Shown here: in pieces, positions 7,436-16,299 of the stretch
How positions within the stretch are numbered: the stretch's first letter is position 1
Layout of the letters: every line of letters begins with the position of its first letter
NCBI GenBank assembly: GCA_945901845.1
Contig: CAMDLR010000003.1
Location: 1 to 64,000 of the forward strand
Direction of reading: 5' to 3'
Source: Sediminibacterium ginsengisoli
GTDB lineage: Bacteria; Bacteroidota; Bacteroidia; Chitinophagales; Chitinophagaceae
DNA: 64,000 nucleotides
Made by a program: the position numbers and the translations under genes
The notes under the pieces: model-generated
The model's input: only the letters and a program-made list of their open reading frames with translations
Databases searched by the model: none
What the model was told of the DNA's origin: nothing

Positions 7436-9133
7436 TTAGTCTAATGTAGCTATTGGACTAATTGATTTTATAATTAAATTTCTAATTTTACCGTCTTCTC
7501 CATACACGTCTTCATAGAATTCAATTTTTCCATTTTTCGGTGCAACTGTAAAATATCTAATATAAATTGGAAGTTCATTTGTAACTGATATTGTCCTTCT
7601 TTTTTTTGCACTTAACCAGTTTTTCACTGAGTCAACCATTAAATGATTTGATGCTATATCATCAACATTGGCTTTTTTGTCTGAAAGTATTATATACTGG
7701 TACAATGAGTCCCAGTTTTGAACTCTAACACAACCATGGCTCAACGATCTGAAGCTATTATTAAATAATCCTCTTTGATTTGTATCATGCAAATACACGG
7801 AATGTTTATTTGGAAAATTAAATTTCATGATTCCCAACGAGTTAGCATCACCCCCTGGCTGAACAACTCTAAAAGGTATCCCTTTTTCGTAGCTACTCCA
7901 GTTAACTGAGTCGGGGTTGACTTTTTTTCCAGTCGCATCATATAGTGAGTAACCCTTTCGATTTAAATATCCATTGTTCTTTTTGATGTTTGGTAAAATT
8001 TCTTTTGAAATGATACTTGTAGGAATTGTCCATGTTGGATATGTAGTAATTTGATCGATTTTACTAGTTATCAAAGGTGTTCTTGTATATGGTTTTCCAA
8101 TTATTACTTTTGATTCGATTTTAGTTACACCGTTTTCAAATACTTGTAAATAAAAAGAAGGTAAATTTACCCATAGATATCTATTTGGATACTCTTCTCG
8201 ATTCCTTCGAAGTCTATCCATATTGATAACTATTTTAAAATACTTTTCCTGATCCGTGTTGTTAAGTGCAAATATTACTTGTCTTCCATACTTCCCGTCT
8301 ATTTCTAGATTCTTTTTCTCTTGAATTTTTTTGATTAATGTACTTAATTGTACTGAATCTAATGTTGTCACATCTTGCGCTAAAAAATTCTCTTCTTTTG
8401 ATCTTTTTATAATTTGATTGATAAATTTATCCTGATTTTTAGTTGGATAGTCAATAAATGTTAATTTCTTTGAAAAATCGGTATTCGAAAGAAATGCAGG
8501 AAGATGTTTTTTTAATTCTTTGTAAGAAGGTGTTGTTGGTTCAAAAGACTCTAAAATTTGAATTAAATTATCTGCATCTAGGATTTCAACCAATGCCTTT
8601 CTGTATTTTGAGCTGATGTACGACTTGTCTTTACTCAAGCTATCTAATGGTATGTATCCTAGATCAAGGTTTCTTGAAATTGATAAAAATGCATCTGTTA
8701 ATAAGATATCCATTCTAGCCCAATTTTTAGGGTTTTTTCTTGCATTCTCCCAAAGTGTATCAATTTTAAGATTGTTATATTGATTTGTAGTCTTTTGTAC
8801 ATTGTAGGCTTCTGGAATTAATCCATAATTTCTTGCATTGATAACAAAATTGATAAGGCTTTTTCCGTTATTTGTTAATCCTTCAGCATTAATCCAATAA
8901 GGTTCATAATTTCTTTCTTGGTAGGCAGACGATGTTTCGTTTGGTGTTGATAGGATGATTGAATCTTCTATTCTATTATTTGATTCCTTTTGATTATTGA
9001 ATAAAGATTTTATTTCAGCTGTTATGAGCGAAGGGTTTGTGGAATTACTTTTATTCTTTGTTTTGCATGATGATAGGCTTGACAAAACTGTAGCTACAAT
9101 AAATACTTGTATTAGAATATTTTTATGCATCAT
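7436..9133 (-). CDS. L,D-transpeptidase (YcbB/LdtD-like lipoprotein)
   Basis: The 565-residue product has a lipobox (SSLSSC, Cys23). A long N-terminal region (about 60-300) resembles the scaffold and peptidoglycan-binding-like part of YcbB/LdtD enzymes. The YkuD catalytic domain covers about 318-500. The active-site motif SLSHGCVRVQ gives Cys468 with His466 and Arg470, so the enzyme looks intact. It would make 3-3 cross-links or attach partners to meso-diaminopimelate in the periplasm. The downstream NlpC/P60-like gene's start lies 9 bp upstream of this start codon, so 9678-7436 is probably a two-gene operon that converges on the CapA-like gene. Confidence 0.85.
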   Translation of the reverse strand: MMHKNILIQVFIVATVLSSLSSCKTKNKSNSTNPSLITAEIKSLFNNQKESNNRIEDSIILSTPNETSSAYQERNYEPYWINAEGLTNNGKSLINFVINARNYGLIPEAYNVQKTTNQYNNLKIDTLWENARKNPKNWARMDILLTDAFLSISRNLDLGYIPLDSLSKDKSYISSKYRKALVEILDADNLIQILESFEPTTPSYKELKKHLPAFLSNTDFSKKLTFIDYPTKNQDKFINQIIKRSKEENFLAQDVTTLDSVQLSTLIKKIQEKKNLEIDGKYGRQVIFALNNTDQEKYFKIVINMDRLRRNREEYPNRYLWVNLPSFYLQVFENGVTKIESKVIIGKPYTRTPLITSKIDQITTYPTWTIPTSIISKEILPNIKKNNGYLNRKGYSLYDATGKKVNPDSVNWSSYEKGIPFRVVQPGGDANSLGIMKFNFPNKHSVYLHDTNQRGLFNNSFRSLSHGCVRVQNWDSLYQYIILSDKKANVDDIASNHLMVDSVKNWLSAKKRRTISVTNELPIYIRYFTVAPKNGKIEFYEDVYGEDGKIRNLIIKSISPIATLD

Positions 9134-9141
9134 TTGTTTAT

Positions 9142-9678
9142 TTATTCATTGGGTCTAAAAATACCAAATATATTACTTAAATCGTATGTTCCATAACTTG
9201 CTGGTACAGACCTGTTCATGCCAGCATAACTCAAAGTGATTGCTAATTTCTTTTCATAATCTTTCCAACAAACAAAAATAGCACTATGTTCTATATTATT
9301 ATAATTTTTATTAATATGATACACCCAATCTCCTGGCTTCACAAGATTAGGCTTGGCATATGGGCCTTTTTGTTTTGATTTAAAGATAGTTTTTTTAGTA
9401 TTTACTACACCAGCTCTTTTATACACCTCATTAACAAAATCCCAGCATGATCCAATTATTATCGTTTTTGAAATGAGTGCCATATTCATTCCAATATCTA
9501 AAATTCTGTAGCTTGCTGTGTTCTCATTGGCAATACTATTTGTTGTATCTTGATTTTGACACAAACAATAATTTGTAGAACTTCTTTCTAACTGTTTATT
9601 TATCTGAGAATTCCCTTTTATAAATAAGCATAAACATCCGAAAATAATGCTTGTTTTTTTAGTCGATAAATTGTACAT
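9142..9678 (-). CDS. NlpC/P60- or CHAP-like cysteine amidase, exported
   Basis: This 178-residue protein has a hydrophobic leader (about 11-21). Its papain-like amidase fold is suggested by GSCWDFVNEVYKRAG (candidate nucleophile Cys78 on a helix start), VKPGDWVYHI (113-122) and EHSAIFVCW (His131). This order of Cys helix, a P-G-D-W strand and a His strand is the NlpC/P60 and CHAP pattern. It probably hydrolyses peptidoglycan stem peptides. It is first in the minus-strand pair with the L,D-transpeptidase. Similarity is by motif only, so the exact family is uncertain. Confidence 0.6.
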   Translation of the reverse strand: MYNLSTKKTSIIFGCLCLFIKGNSQINKQLERSSTNYCLCQNQDTTNSIANENTASYRILDIGMNMALISKTIIIGSCWDFVNEVYKRAGVVNTKKTIFKSKQKGPYAKPNLVKPGDWVYHINKNYNNIEHSAIFVCWKDYEKKLAITLSYAGMNRSVPASYGTYDLSNIFGIFRPNE

Positions 9679-9724
9679 GGTGATAAAATTTGAATATACT
9701 AGATTTGATAATCATTTTATTAAA

Positions 9725-10567
9725 TTACTCTATTTCAATTAAAGGCGCCTTGTTTAAATAACCAAGAGATTGTAAAAAAGTATCTGTTTCGGAAACCGTT
9801 TTTTTGTAGTATTCTAAATTTTTGTAGTTGAAAAATCCATGTCCTTGGCCTTCATACAAGAATAGATCACATCTACTTTTTACTTTCTCCATAATTGTTT
9901 TATAATATTTGGCAGTTTCTGCTGGAATTAAATGGTCTTTGTCTCCTAAAAATACAATAGTAGGTGGTGCGCCACTTTTAATATTGTGCAGCGGCGAAAA
10001 ATTCTTGTAAGCTTCTCCAATTCTTTCGTAACCATATCCGCCCGGGCCGTTATCAAATACAGGATTAAATAATACGAGCGCATCTGGGATACAGCTAATT
10101 GCAGTGTTATCTGTGCTTTCATTGTAATCATTGATTATGGCTGTGGCGGCTGCTAAATGCCCACCTGCAGATCCGCCAGCTGCTATAATTTTTGAAGGAT
10201 CTATGTGTAACTCGTTGGCATGTTCTCTAATATATCTAATTGCTGATTTTGCGTCTTTTAAAGACTCGAAAGGAGTGGTTTTTTGTTTTTCTTTTACGCG
10301 GTAGTCTACCAGAATACATACCATGCCTCTTTGGCTAAAATACAGGGCTTGTGGCTCAAATTGCTTTACAGTTCCATTATTCCATCCGCCTCCAAAAAAG
10401 AAAACTATGGCTGGCAACTTTTTGGTTGCCTCTTTTATTGTGGAAGGATACACCGTTAAATAGAGTTGAGTGGTGTCTATTTTTTTATACAATAGTTGAT
10501 CTTGGGTGAAACCATTTATAAAACCAGTCAGCGTAAGGAACAGTGTAAAAAAGTATCTTTTTTTCAT
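9725..10567 (-). CDS. Exported alpha/beta-hydrolase (acetyl-esterase-like)
   Basis: This 280-residue protein has a signal peptide (about 1-21). The oxyanion loop FFFGGGW at 56-62 and nucleophile elbow GGSAGGH at 131-137 (Ser133) are those of the hormone-sensitive-lipase-like/BD-FAE carbohydrate esterases. A late GQGHGFFNY provides the catalytic His. It should remove acetyl or other acyl groups from extracellular glycans or glycosides. The SGNH hydrolase and sulfatase genes precede it on the same strand with gaps of 12 and 4 bp, pointing to a three-gene operon for stripping glycan substituents. Confidence 0.75.
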   Translation of the reverse strand: MKKRYFFTLFLTLTGFINGFTQDQLLYKKIDTTQLYLTVYPSTIKEATKKLPAIVFFFGGGWNNGTVKQFEPQALYFSQRGMVCILVDYRVKEKQKTTPFESLKDAKSAIRYIREHANELHIDPSKIIAAGGSAGGHLAAATAIINDYNESTDNTAISCIPDALVLFNPVFDNGPGGYGYERIGEAYKNFSPLHNIKSGAPPTIVFLGDKDHLIPAETAKYYKTIMEKVKSRCDLFLYEGQGHGFFNYKNLEYYKKTVSETDTFLQSLGYLNKAPLIEIE

Positions 10568-10579
10568 GTGATGAAGCGT

Positions 10580-11683
10580 TTATTGAGACAAACCAATTTT
10601 ATTTCGAATTAAATGGTAGTAAGCATTTGCATATTGGATCATACCAATATCATTAGGGTGTGTGCCATCTAGCGTACTTTCTGTATCAAAGTTTATATCC
10701 TTAGCAGTAAGCTGGTATATATTTTTTATGCCCTCTTTTTTCATTTTCTTAAATACCGCTGCCGAAATTTGACTAACTGCAATATATTTTTGAGCCATAA
10801 CGGTATCTAAATTGATGCCGTCTTTACCACTACAGTGTTCTGTAAATATGATAGGAACGCCCGGATGTTTTTTGTGAATTTCTGCTTCTGCATGTCGCAT
10901 TCTTTTTTCAATTTCTTCTGCACTAAATTTTGTCTTGTCCCAAAGGTTGGGCATGCAATCTAAAATATATAGTTTGGCGTCTATTTCATTAACGAGGTCT
11001 ATCATGGCAGGTTCGAGTTGGCCATTACCCGAAAAACCAAGGTTGATCATTTTTGAATTTAGTTTTCTGCCTAAAATATTTGTCCATCCAAGCCCAGGCC
11101 TGCTTGCATAAGCACCATGCATAATAGAAGTGCCATAAGCTACAATGGGCTTTTCATTTTGTGCAGGCAGTAGTGTACATGTGAAATTTTCTGGAACGCC
11201 AATTTCTAACCAAGAAACAGCATTGCATAGTGGGAGGTAGAGTCTAAAATATTCAAACAATGCCGGGTCATGTATATTTTCAAATTTGTAGGTAATGGTA
11301 TCTTTAAAATTTACAGTTGCTTTGGTCCAGCTCCAACTGCCCAAAGGGCCCTTAGCATATAAGTCTACACCACTTACGCCAGTAGCTGGCATTTGCGCCA
11401 TCGCTTGAGCGCCTTTAACTTTAAGCCTTACATAAATAGTGCTGCTATTGGTGGTAAAGTTGATATACTCACCTGCAGTATGTTTAGATAAATCCCAGAG
11501 TACTGGTCTTACCATACTTTGCGCTTTTTGTGGAAGCCTATCGTACGAAGATGTATAGCCATCGTTCCATCCTCTGCCATCAATACATTGCTCTGACATT
11601 TTTGTAGGATCCATCCATTTTATTTGACTCGTTTGCCCAAATGCAAAGTTTGTAAAGAGTAAAAGTGTTAAGATGTATTTCAT
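10580..11683 (-). CDS. Exported SGNH/GDSL-type hydrolase with N-terminal GxDLY domain
   Basis: The 367-residue protein has a signal peptide to about residue 16. The N-terminal beta-sandwich carries the eponymous GVDLY motif (about 105-109). The SGNH hydrolase domain starts at VAYGTSIMHG with nucleophile Ser186, continues with NLGFSGNGQ (block II Gly and block III Asn region), and ends with DGTHPNDIG carrying Asp and His. This two-domain layout (PF14607 plus PF14606) is typical of Bacteroidota and planctomycete carbohydrate esterases. It likely deacylates polysaccharide fragments. It sits between the sulfatase and the alpha/beta-hydrolase in one operon. Confidence 0.78.
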   Translation of the reverse strand: MKYILTLLLFTNFAFGQTSQIKWMDPTKMSEQCIDGRGWNDGYTSSYDRLPQKAQSMVRPVLWDLSKHTAGEYINFTTNSSTIYVRLKVKGAQAMAQMPATGVSGVDLYAKGPLGSWSWTKATVNFKDTITYKFENIHDPALFEYFRLYLPLCNAVSWLEIGVPENFTCTLLPAQNEKPIVAYGTSIMHGAYASRPGLGWTNILGRKLNSKMINLGFSGNGQLEPAMIDLVNEIDAKLYILDCMPNLWDKTKFSAEEIEKRMRHAEAEIHKKHPGVPIIFTEHCSGKDGINLDTVMAQKYIAVSQISAAVFKKMKKEGIKNIYQLTAKDINFDTESTLDGTHPNDIGMIQYANAYYHLIRNKIGLSQ

Positions 11684-11687
11684 GGCA

Positions 11688-13142
11688 TTAATTTTTAGTT
11701 GCTTTTATTTTTTCAAGTTCCTCAGTTAGTGTACGAACTATTTCAGGATATTTATTGTGTACATTATTTTGTTCGGAAGGGTCCACTTTCAAATTATATA
11801 ATTGTACAGTTGGTAAATTATTTTTTGTTGCCTGATTTTCTGTGGGGGCACTCCACCCTCCAGAACCGCTACAAATTGCTAGTTTCCAATCCCCTTTTCT
11901 AATGGCAAAATAGCCATCAATGGAGTGATGGATGGTACTGGTTCTTTGGTAATTGGTTTTTTTAGATGATGTCAATAGTGGTAATAAGCTGTAACTATCT
12001 TGAGTCGTATTGTTTTGCAAAGGCATGCCCAGTATATCGGAACAGGTTGCCATAAAATCTGTGAGACAAATAGTAGTATTGTTTATGCTGTTCGTTTTTA
12101 CAACCCGAGGCCACTTAACAATAAATGGAATACGGTGCCCGCCTTCATAAATATCTGCTTTAGTACCTCTAAATCCGGCACTTGGGTCGTGTCCTTTTTC
12201 GCGTAATTCTTTAAAGTTAGCAGTGGGCGAACATCCATTATCACTTGTAAAAACAATCATCGTGTTTTTATCCAAGTTTTTATCTTTTAGGAACCGAAGT
12301 ATTTGGCCAACTTTTTCATCTGTCATAGCAACAAAATCGCCGTAAGCATTAGTGCCTGTTTTGCCTACGTGAGAATTGGAAGGAAGTATGGGTGTGTGTG
12401 GTGAAGCAAGTGCTAAGTATAAAAAAAATGGATCTTTTTGTTGAGAAGCTTTTTCAATGTATTGAATAGACTTACTTACAAAAGTATCTAGCACATCTTG
12501 ATGTTTAAAATCGTTTCCAATAGGCCCGGCTCTCCAAAAACCTTGACCACCTTGCTCCTTAATAGTATCAATGCGTGTAGCCGTAATTGTATTACCGTTA
12601 ATATAAACATAGGGTGGAATGTCAAGCGACGCAGTAATGCCAAAAAAATAATCAAATCCAAGTTGGGTGGGGCCTCCATTAATGGGCTTTGTAAAATCAA
12701 TTTCTCCATTAGATTGTTTAGCCCAATCTAAACCTAAATGCCATTTACCAATACATGCTGTTTGGTATCCTTTGTTTTTTAAAAGCTGAGCTATCGTTAA
12801 TTGATCCGGCGTAATTAAAGGCTTGTCATAACTCCACAATACACCATTTTTTAAACTTGTTCGCCATGCATATTGGCCAGTTAATATGCCATATCTAGTT
12901 GGTGTGCATACCGACGAATTAGAATGCGCATCTGTAAATAGCATGCCTTCTTTTGATAAAGCGTCAATTGAGGGTGTAGTAATTTTTGATTTAATATTAT
13001 AAGCGCTTACATCGCCATATCCCAAATCGTCGGTGAGGATGTAAATAATATTGGGTTTTTGCCCAAAAGCGATAATTGATAGGATCAAAAATGGTAGTAT
13101 AGTAAGTGCCCTAAAAATAGGGGTTGATTTGTAACTAGGCAT
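11688..13142 (-). CDS. Exported arylsulfatase-family sulfatase
   Basis: This 484-residue type I sulfatase has a signal peptide (about 11-27). ILTDDLGYGD at 35-44 provides metal-binding Asp residues. SVCTPTR at 77-83 is the CxPxR signature in which Cys79 would be converted to formylglycine, and the C-terminal half holds the usual FTSDNGC metal site. It should remove sulfate esters from polysaccharides outside the cytoplasm. Activity needs an anaerobic or formylglycine maturation enzyme, and none is in the window. It is the first gene of the sulfatase, SGNH and esterase operon and lies near two fucosidases, which fits a sulfated fucan or similar glycan. Confidence 0.9.
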   Translation of the reverse strand: MPSYKSTPIFRALTILPFLILSIIAFGQKPNIIYILTDDLGYGDVSAYNIKSKITTPSIDALSKEGMLFTDAHSNSSVCTPTRYGILTGQYAWRTSLKNGVLWSYDKPLITPDQLTIAQLLKNKGYQTACIGKWHLGLDWAKQSNGEIDFTKPINGGPTQLGFDYFFGITASLDIPPYVYINGNTITATRIDTIKEQGGQGFWRAGPIGNDFKHQDVLDTFVSKSIQYIEKASQQKDPFFLYLALASPHTPILPSNSHVGKTGTNAYGDFVAMTDEKVGQILRFLKDKNLDKNTMIVFTSDNGCSPTANFKELREKGHDPSAGFRGTKADIYEGGHRIPFIVKWPRVVKTNSINNTTICLTDFMATCSDILGMPLQNNTTQDSYSLLPLLTSSKKTNYQRTSTIHHSIDGYFAIRKGDWKLAICSGSGGWSAPTENQATKNNLPTVQLYNLKVDPSEQNNVHNKYPEIVRTLTEELEKIKATKN

Positions 13143-13200
13143 ATTACAAATTACGAAAATCGTGCTTACAAAATGCTTTAATTGAATTATTGGTAAAATA

Positions 13201-13229
13201 AAAAAGCGAGGGGTATTCCCTCGCTTTTT
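13201..13229 (-). terminator. Rho-independent terminator
   Basis: AAAAAGCGAGGG and CCCTCGCTTTTT are exact reverse complements around the loop GTATT. The GC core is flanked by A and T runs on both sides, so it can act in both directions. It lies just after the stop of the minus-strand membrane protein gene at 13240 and before the sulfatase start. Confidence 0.85.
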
Positions 13230-13239
13230 TATAAAGGTA

Positions 13240-14379
13240 TTATTCAGGCTTGTTGCCCACGTGATTTTTTAATAAAGATTGAATTGAAAACAATAGTAGT
13301 ATGGAAGCAATAGCCACAATAGCTAAAAATGCGCCAGCTGCATAAGTTAAAGACTGTGTTCTATGAAGACTTTTCTCGATGCTCTTCATTTCTTTTTTCG
13401 CTTCAGCTCTTTCAACTTTTTCTTCATATAATTTTAAGAATTTTCTTAAAGATTTATATAAATCGTTGCTGTCGTAAAAAGAAATTTCTTCATTAAAATC
13501 TTCCATGGCAGTTGATAAGTCTTCAATTTTTAAATTCGAATTGAAAACTAGTTCAGCTATATCAAAATATTTATTTGACGGATACTCTTTCTTTTTAAGC
13601 TCACTATGAGCCTTAATAGTACTAATTGCTATATCAACATGTTTGTCAGAAACACTGTTTGTTGATAAATAACGAATATATCTCCAAGCTTCATTTAATT
13701 CTTCTAGGCTGCTTATTTTTTTATCTGATAATTCAATCGCAGCTTTTAAAGTAAAAGATTTTTCTAGAATTATCATGTTTGCCGCAGGTAATTCACTAAT
13801 GCCTGATGCATAATAAAATACCCCTTCTTTTTCTAGATAATTCTTTTCAGTCTTTTGGTTTAAAAAGTGAAGCAATTTTACAACTTCAATTTTTTCGCAA
13901 TAACTGCTAGAGTCCAATCCTTTACTATTATAAATTAATTCTAAAACATTTGGTATTGCAGCTGTATTAGGTTTGAAGTCTCTTTTTTGGTAAGTCAGAA
14001 AATTCCCCTCGCTATCTTGAATGTAGGAGCCGTATTCGTCTTTCGCATATTCAGTGTAAGGTTCAGTTGAGTCACCTAATTTTACCCATTCACTGTTAGT
14101 TAAATCTTTTTTAAGTGTATCTAACCAATTTTTATAATCTTGGTCAGAGCATGTTGCTGGGGTTGTTTCAACCACAGTTGCCGTAGTATCAACTTTATCT
14201 CCTATAACTTCAGCTTTACTAACACTCACGCTTTCTCTTGAGGTTGGTGTTGAGTTAACAACAAAATATAGGATACTAAGTGTTAATAAAATTAACCCAA
14301 GTAATGACAGAATTTGCCATGACCTTCTTCCAATTGGAAAAACGAAACGTTCTTCCATACTGTTAAAAAATTTTTTCAT
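13240..14379 (-). CDS. Uncharacterised protein with N- and C-terminal membrane helices
   Basis: The 379-residue product has a basic N-terminus, a membrane helix at about 23-43, a long extracytoplasmic or cytoplasmic region of some 300 residues rich in charged, helical sequence, and a second membrane helix near 345-367. The central part contains short helical repeats of the kind seen in TPR-like domains, but no clear motif. A possible coiled coil (EEKVERAEAKKEMKSIEKS) precedes the last helix. It is transcribed alone, with a strong terminator directly after its stop. I do not recognise the family. Confidence 0.5.
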   Translation of the reverse strand: MKKFFNSMEERFVFPIGRRSWQILSLLGLILLTLSILYFVVNSTPTSRESVSVSKAEVIGDKVDTTATVVETTPATCSDQDYKNWLDTLKKDLTNSEWVKLGDSTEPYTEYAKDEYGSYIQDSEGNFLTYQKRDFKPNTAAIPNVLELIYNSKGLDSSSYCEKIEVVKLLHFLNQKTEKNYLEKEGVFYYASGISELPAANMIILEKSFTLKAAIELSDKKISSLEELNEAWRYIRYLSTNSVSDKHVDIAISTIKAHSELKKKEYPSNKYFDIAELVFNSNLKIEDLSTAMEDFNEEISFYDSNDLYKSLRKFLKLYEEKVERAEAKKEMKSIEKSLHRTQSLTYAAGAFLAIVAIASILLLFSIQSLLKNHVGNKPE

Positions 14380-14558
14380 AGTGTTTTTCTTTTAAATATA
14401 CGGTATTTTATATATAAATACAATTTTAAATATAAGCGATTAGTTCTGATCTTGTTTCATTGTATATTTATACCTAACTAATGTTAATTGGTTGATTCAT
14501 TAAAAGTGGATCTAATTTATTGATAATCATTTTAATTATTTTTTATAATTAAAGCCTT

Positions 14559-15263
14559 ATGAAAAAATCTGTTTTTTTTGTATTATTTATTACAGTCTTG
14601 CTGTTTTCAATAAATGGTGAAAGTCAGGAACGTTATTCCACAAGGTCTGGAGATCCTAATGGTATTAATAAGTGGTACATGGGTAGACAAATTGCACATG
14701 TAATGAGCCATTTCGGAATAGATTGGCTCGAAAGAGAGGAAAGAGAAATGGAAGAAAACACCTCTCTGTTATTAAAAAATTTAGCCGTAAAGCCAGGTAT
14801 GGTTGTTGCAGATATAGGAGCGGGTAGTGGCTATCATAGTGCCTTACTTTCAAAAATGGTGGGAACGGGAAAAGTGTTTGCAGTTGATGTGGAACCAGAA
14901 ATGATTGCTTACTTAAATCAACGAATTAACCAGGAAAAATTGTTACGTATAGTGCCTGTATTGAGTACAGAACAAAAAGTGTCGTTACCTGAAAACACAA
15001 TTGACATGATGTTGCTTGTGGATGTATATCATGAGTTTTCTTTTCCTTATGAAATGGCTTTATCAATGCGCGCTGCATTAAAACCTGGTGGCAAATTAGT
15101 GTTGGTAGAATTTAGGGCCGAAGACCTTACAGTACCTATTAAAACCATTCATAAAATGAGTGAAGTGCAGGCTATTAAAGAATTTAAAGCAGCAGGCTTT
15201 GCATTTGATAAAAATATAGATAATCTGCCATGGCAACACTGTATGGTATTTATTAAGCAGTAA
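14559..15263 (+). CDS. SAM-dependent methyltransferase-like protein with a signal peptide
   Basis: This 234-residue class I methyltransferase has VVADIGAGSGYHSA at 82-95 (the SAM-binding glycine loop), an acidic strand end FAVDVEPEM about 25 residues later, and the usual IDMMLLVDVYHEF motif IV. A signal peptide (about 1-22) precedes it, followed by NKWYMGRQIAHVMSH, a lead-in also known from exported planctomycete and Bacteroidota homologues. SAM is not expected in the periplasm, so either the leader is a membrane anchor facing inward or the domain has another ligand. The dehydrogenase gene follows after 9 bp. Confidence 0.7.
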   Translation: MKKSVFFVLFITVLLFSINGESQERYSTRSGDPNGINKWYMGRQIAHVMSHFGIDWLEREEREMEENTSLLLKNLAVKPGMVVADIGAGSGYHSALLSKMVGTGKVFAVDVEPEMIAYLNQRINQEKLLRIVPVLSTEQKVSLPENTIDMMLLVDVYHEFSFPYEMALSMRAALKPGGKLVLVEFRAEDLTVPIKTIHKMSEVQAIKEFKAAGFAFDKNIDNLPWQHCMVFIKQ

Positions 15264-15272
15264 TTTAGCCGT

Positions 15273-16283
15273 ATGAAAGCACTCGTTTGTAGAACGCCTC
15301 GACAATTTGATTATATCAACACCGAAATGCCTGTTGCTGCCGAGGGAGAAACGCTTTTAAAAATTGAACGTATTGGAATTTGTGGAACGGATTTGCATGC
15401 TTTTGAAGGAACGCAACCTTATTTTAATTATCCCCGTATTTTAGGACATGAACTTGCAGCTACTATCGTTCAAACAAAAGCAGTTGGATTTACTGCAGGC
15501 GATAAGGTTACAGTTATTCCGTACATGCATTGTGGAAATTGTATTGCTTGTAATAGTGGTAAATATAATTGCTGTGTAAACATGCGTGTTTTTGGCGTTC
15601 ACATAGATGGCGGCATGCGTGAATTTGTTGCCGTGCCAGATCATGCACTTATAAAAAGCGAGGGATTAAGTTTAGATGAATTAGCACTTATAGAACCACT
15701 TTCGATTGGAGCCCATGCTGTAAAAAGAGCTGCCGTAGTAAACGGCGAATTTGTACTTATTATTGGCGCAGGCCCCATTGGGCTTGGTATTGCTCAGTTT
15801 GCTAAAATTGCTGGCGCTCAAGTTATTGTAGTAGATGTAAATGACGATCGGTTACAATTTTGTACAACTAATGTAGGTATAGAGCATGCTATTAATCCGC
15901 TCAAGCAAGATATCATGGAAGCGCTTAAGCAAATAACGAGTAATGATATGCCTACTGTTGTAATAGATGCTACTGGTAATTTGGATGCTATTAACAATGC
16001 ATTTCAATACCTTGCTCATAGCGGAAGGTATGTTTTAGTAGGTTTGCAAAAAGGTAATATTGGGTTTAACCATCCCGAATTTCATAAAAGAGAAGCGACC
16101 TTAATGAGTAGTAGAAATGCCAACGTTTCTGATTTTATGCATGTAATGGACTGCATAAAACAAGGCTTGGTAAAACCAATTAACTATATTACACATAGAG
16201 TAGCCTTTGATGAGGTAACAAATCATTTTGAAAGCTGGTTAGATCCTAATAGTAAAGTAGTAAAAGCAATTGTTGAATTTTAA
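15273..16283 (+). CDS. Zinc-dependent alcohol/polyol dehydrogenase (MDR family)
   Basis: This 336-residue medium-chain dehydrogenase has CGTDLHAFEG (catalytic-zinc Cys) and GHELAA (the His-Glu pair). Its structural zinc site is complete: CGNCIACNSGKYNCC carries four cysteines. LIIGAGPIGLG is the Rossmann NAD(P)-binding loop and IVVDVNDDR supplies the acidic residue that favours NAD. It is closest in style to sorbitol, L-threonine or galactitol dehydrogenases; the exact substrate cannot be read. It is cytoplasmic (no leader). It lies between the methyltransferase-like gene (9-bp gap) and the PepSY protein (16-bp gap), probably in one operon. Confidence 0.8.
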   Translation: MKALVCRTPRQFDYINTEMPVAAEGETLLKIERIGICGTDLHAFEGTQPYFNYPRILGHELAATIVQTKAVGFTAGDKVTVIPYMHCGNCIACNSGKYNCCVNMRVFGVHIDGGMREFVAVPDHALIKSEGLSLDELALIEPLSIGAHAVKRAAVVNGEFVLIIGAGPIGLGIAQFAKIAGAQVIVVDVNDDRLQFCTTNVGIEHAINPLKQDIMEALKQITSNDMPTVVIDATGNLDAINNAFQYLAHSGRYVLVGLQKGNIGFNHPEFHKREATLMSSRNANVSDFMHVMDCIKQGLVKPINYITHRVAFDEVTNHFESWLDPNSKVVKAIVEF

Positions 16284-16299
16284 AAAAATACAAAATAAG

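Noticed and set aside
16270..16299. Upstream TTG start for the PepSY-type gene
   Set aside because: It overlaps the end of the dehydrogenase gene and adds no signal sequence; the ATG at 16300 is preferred.
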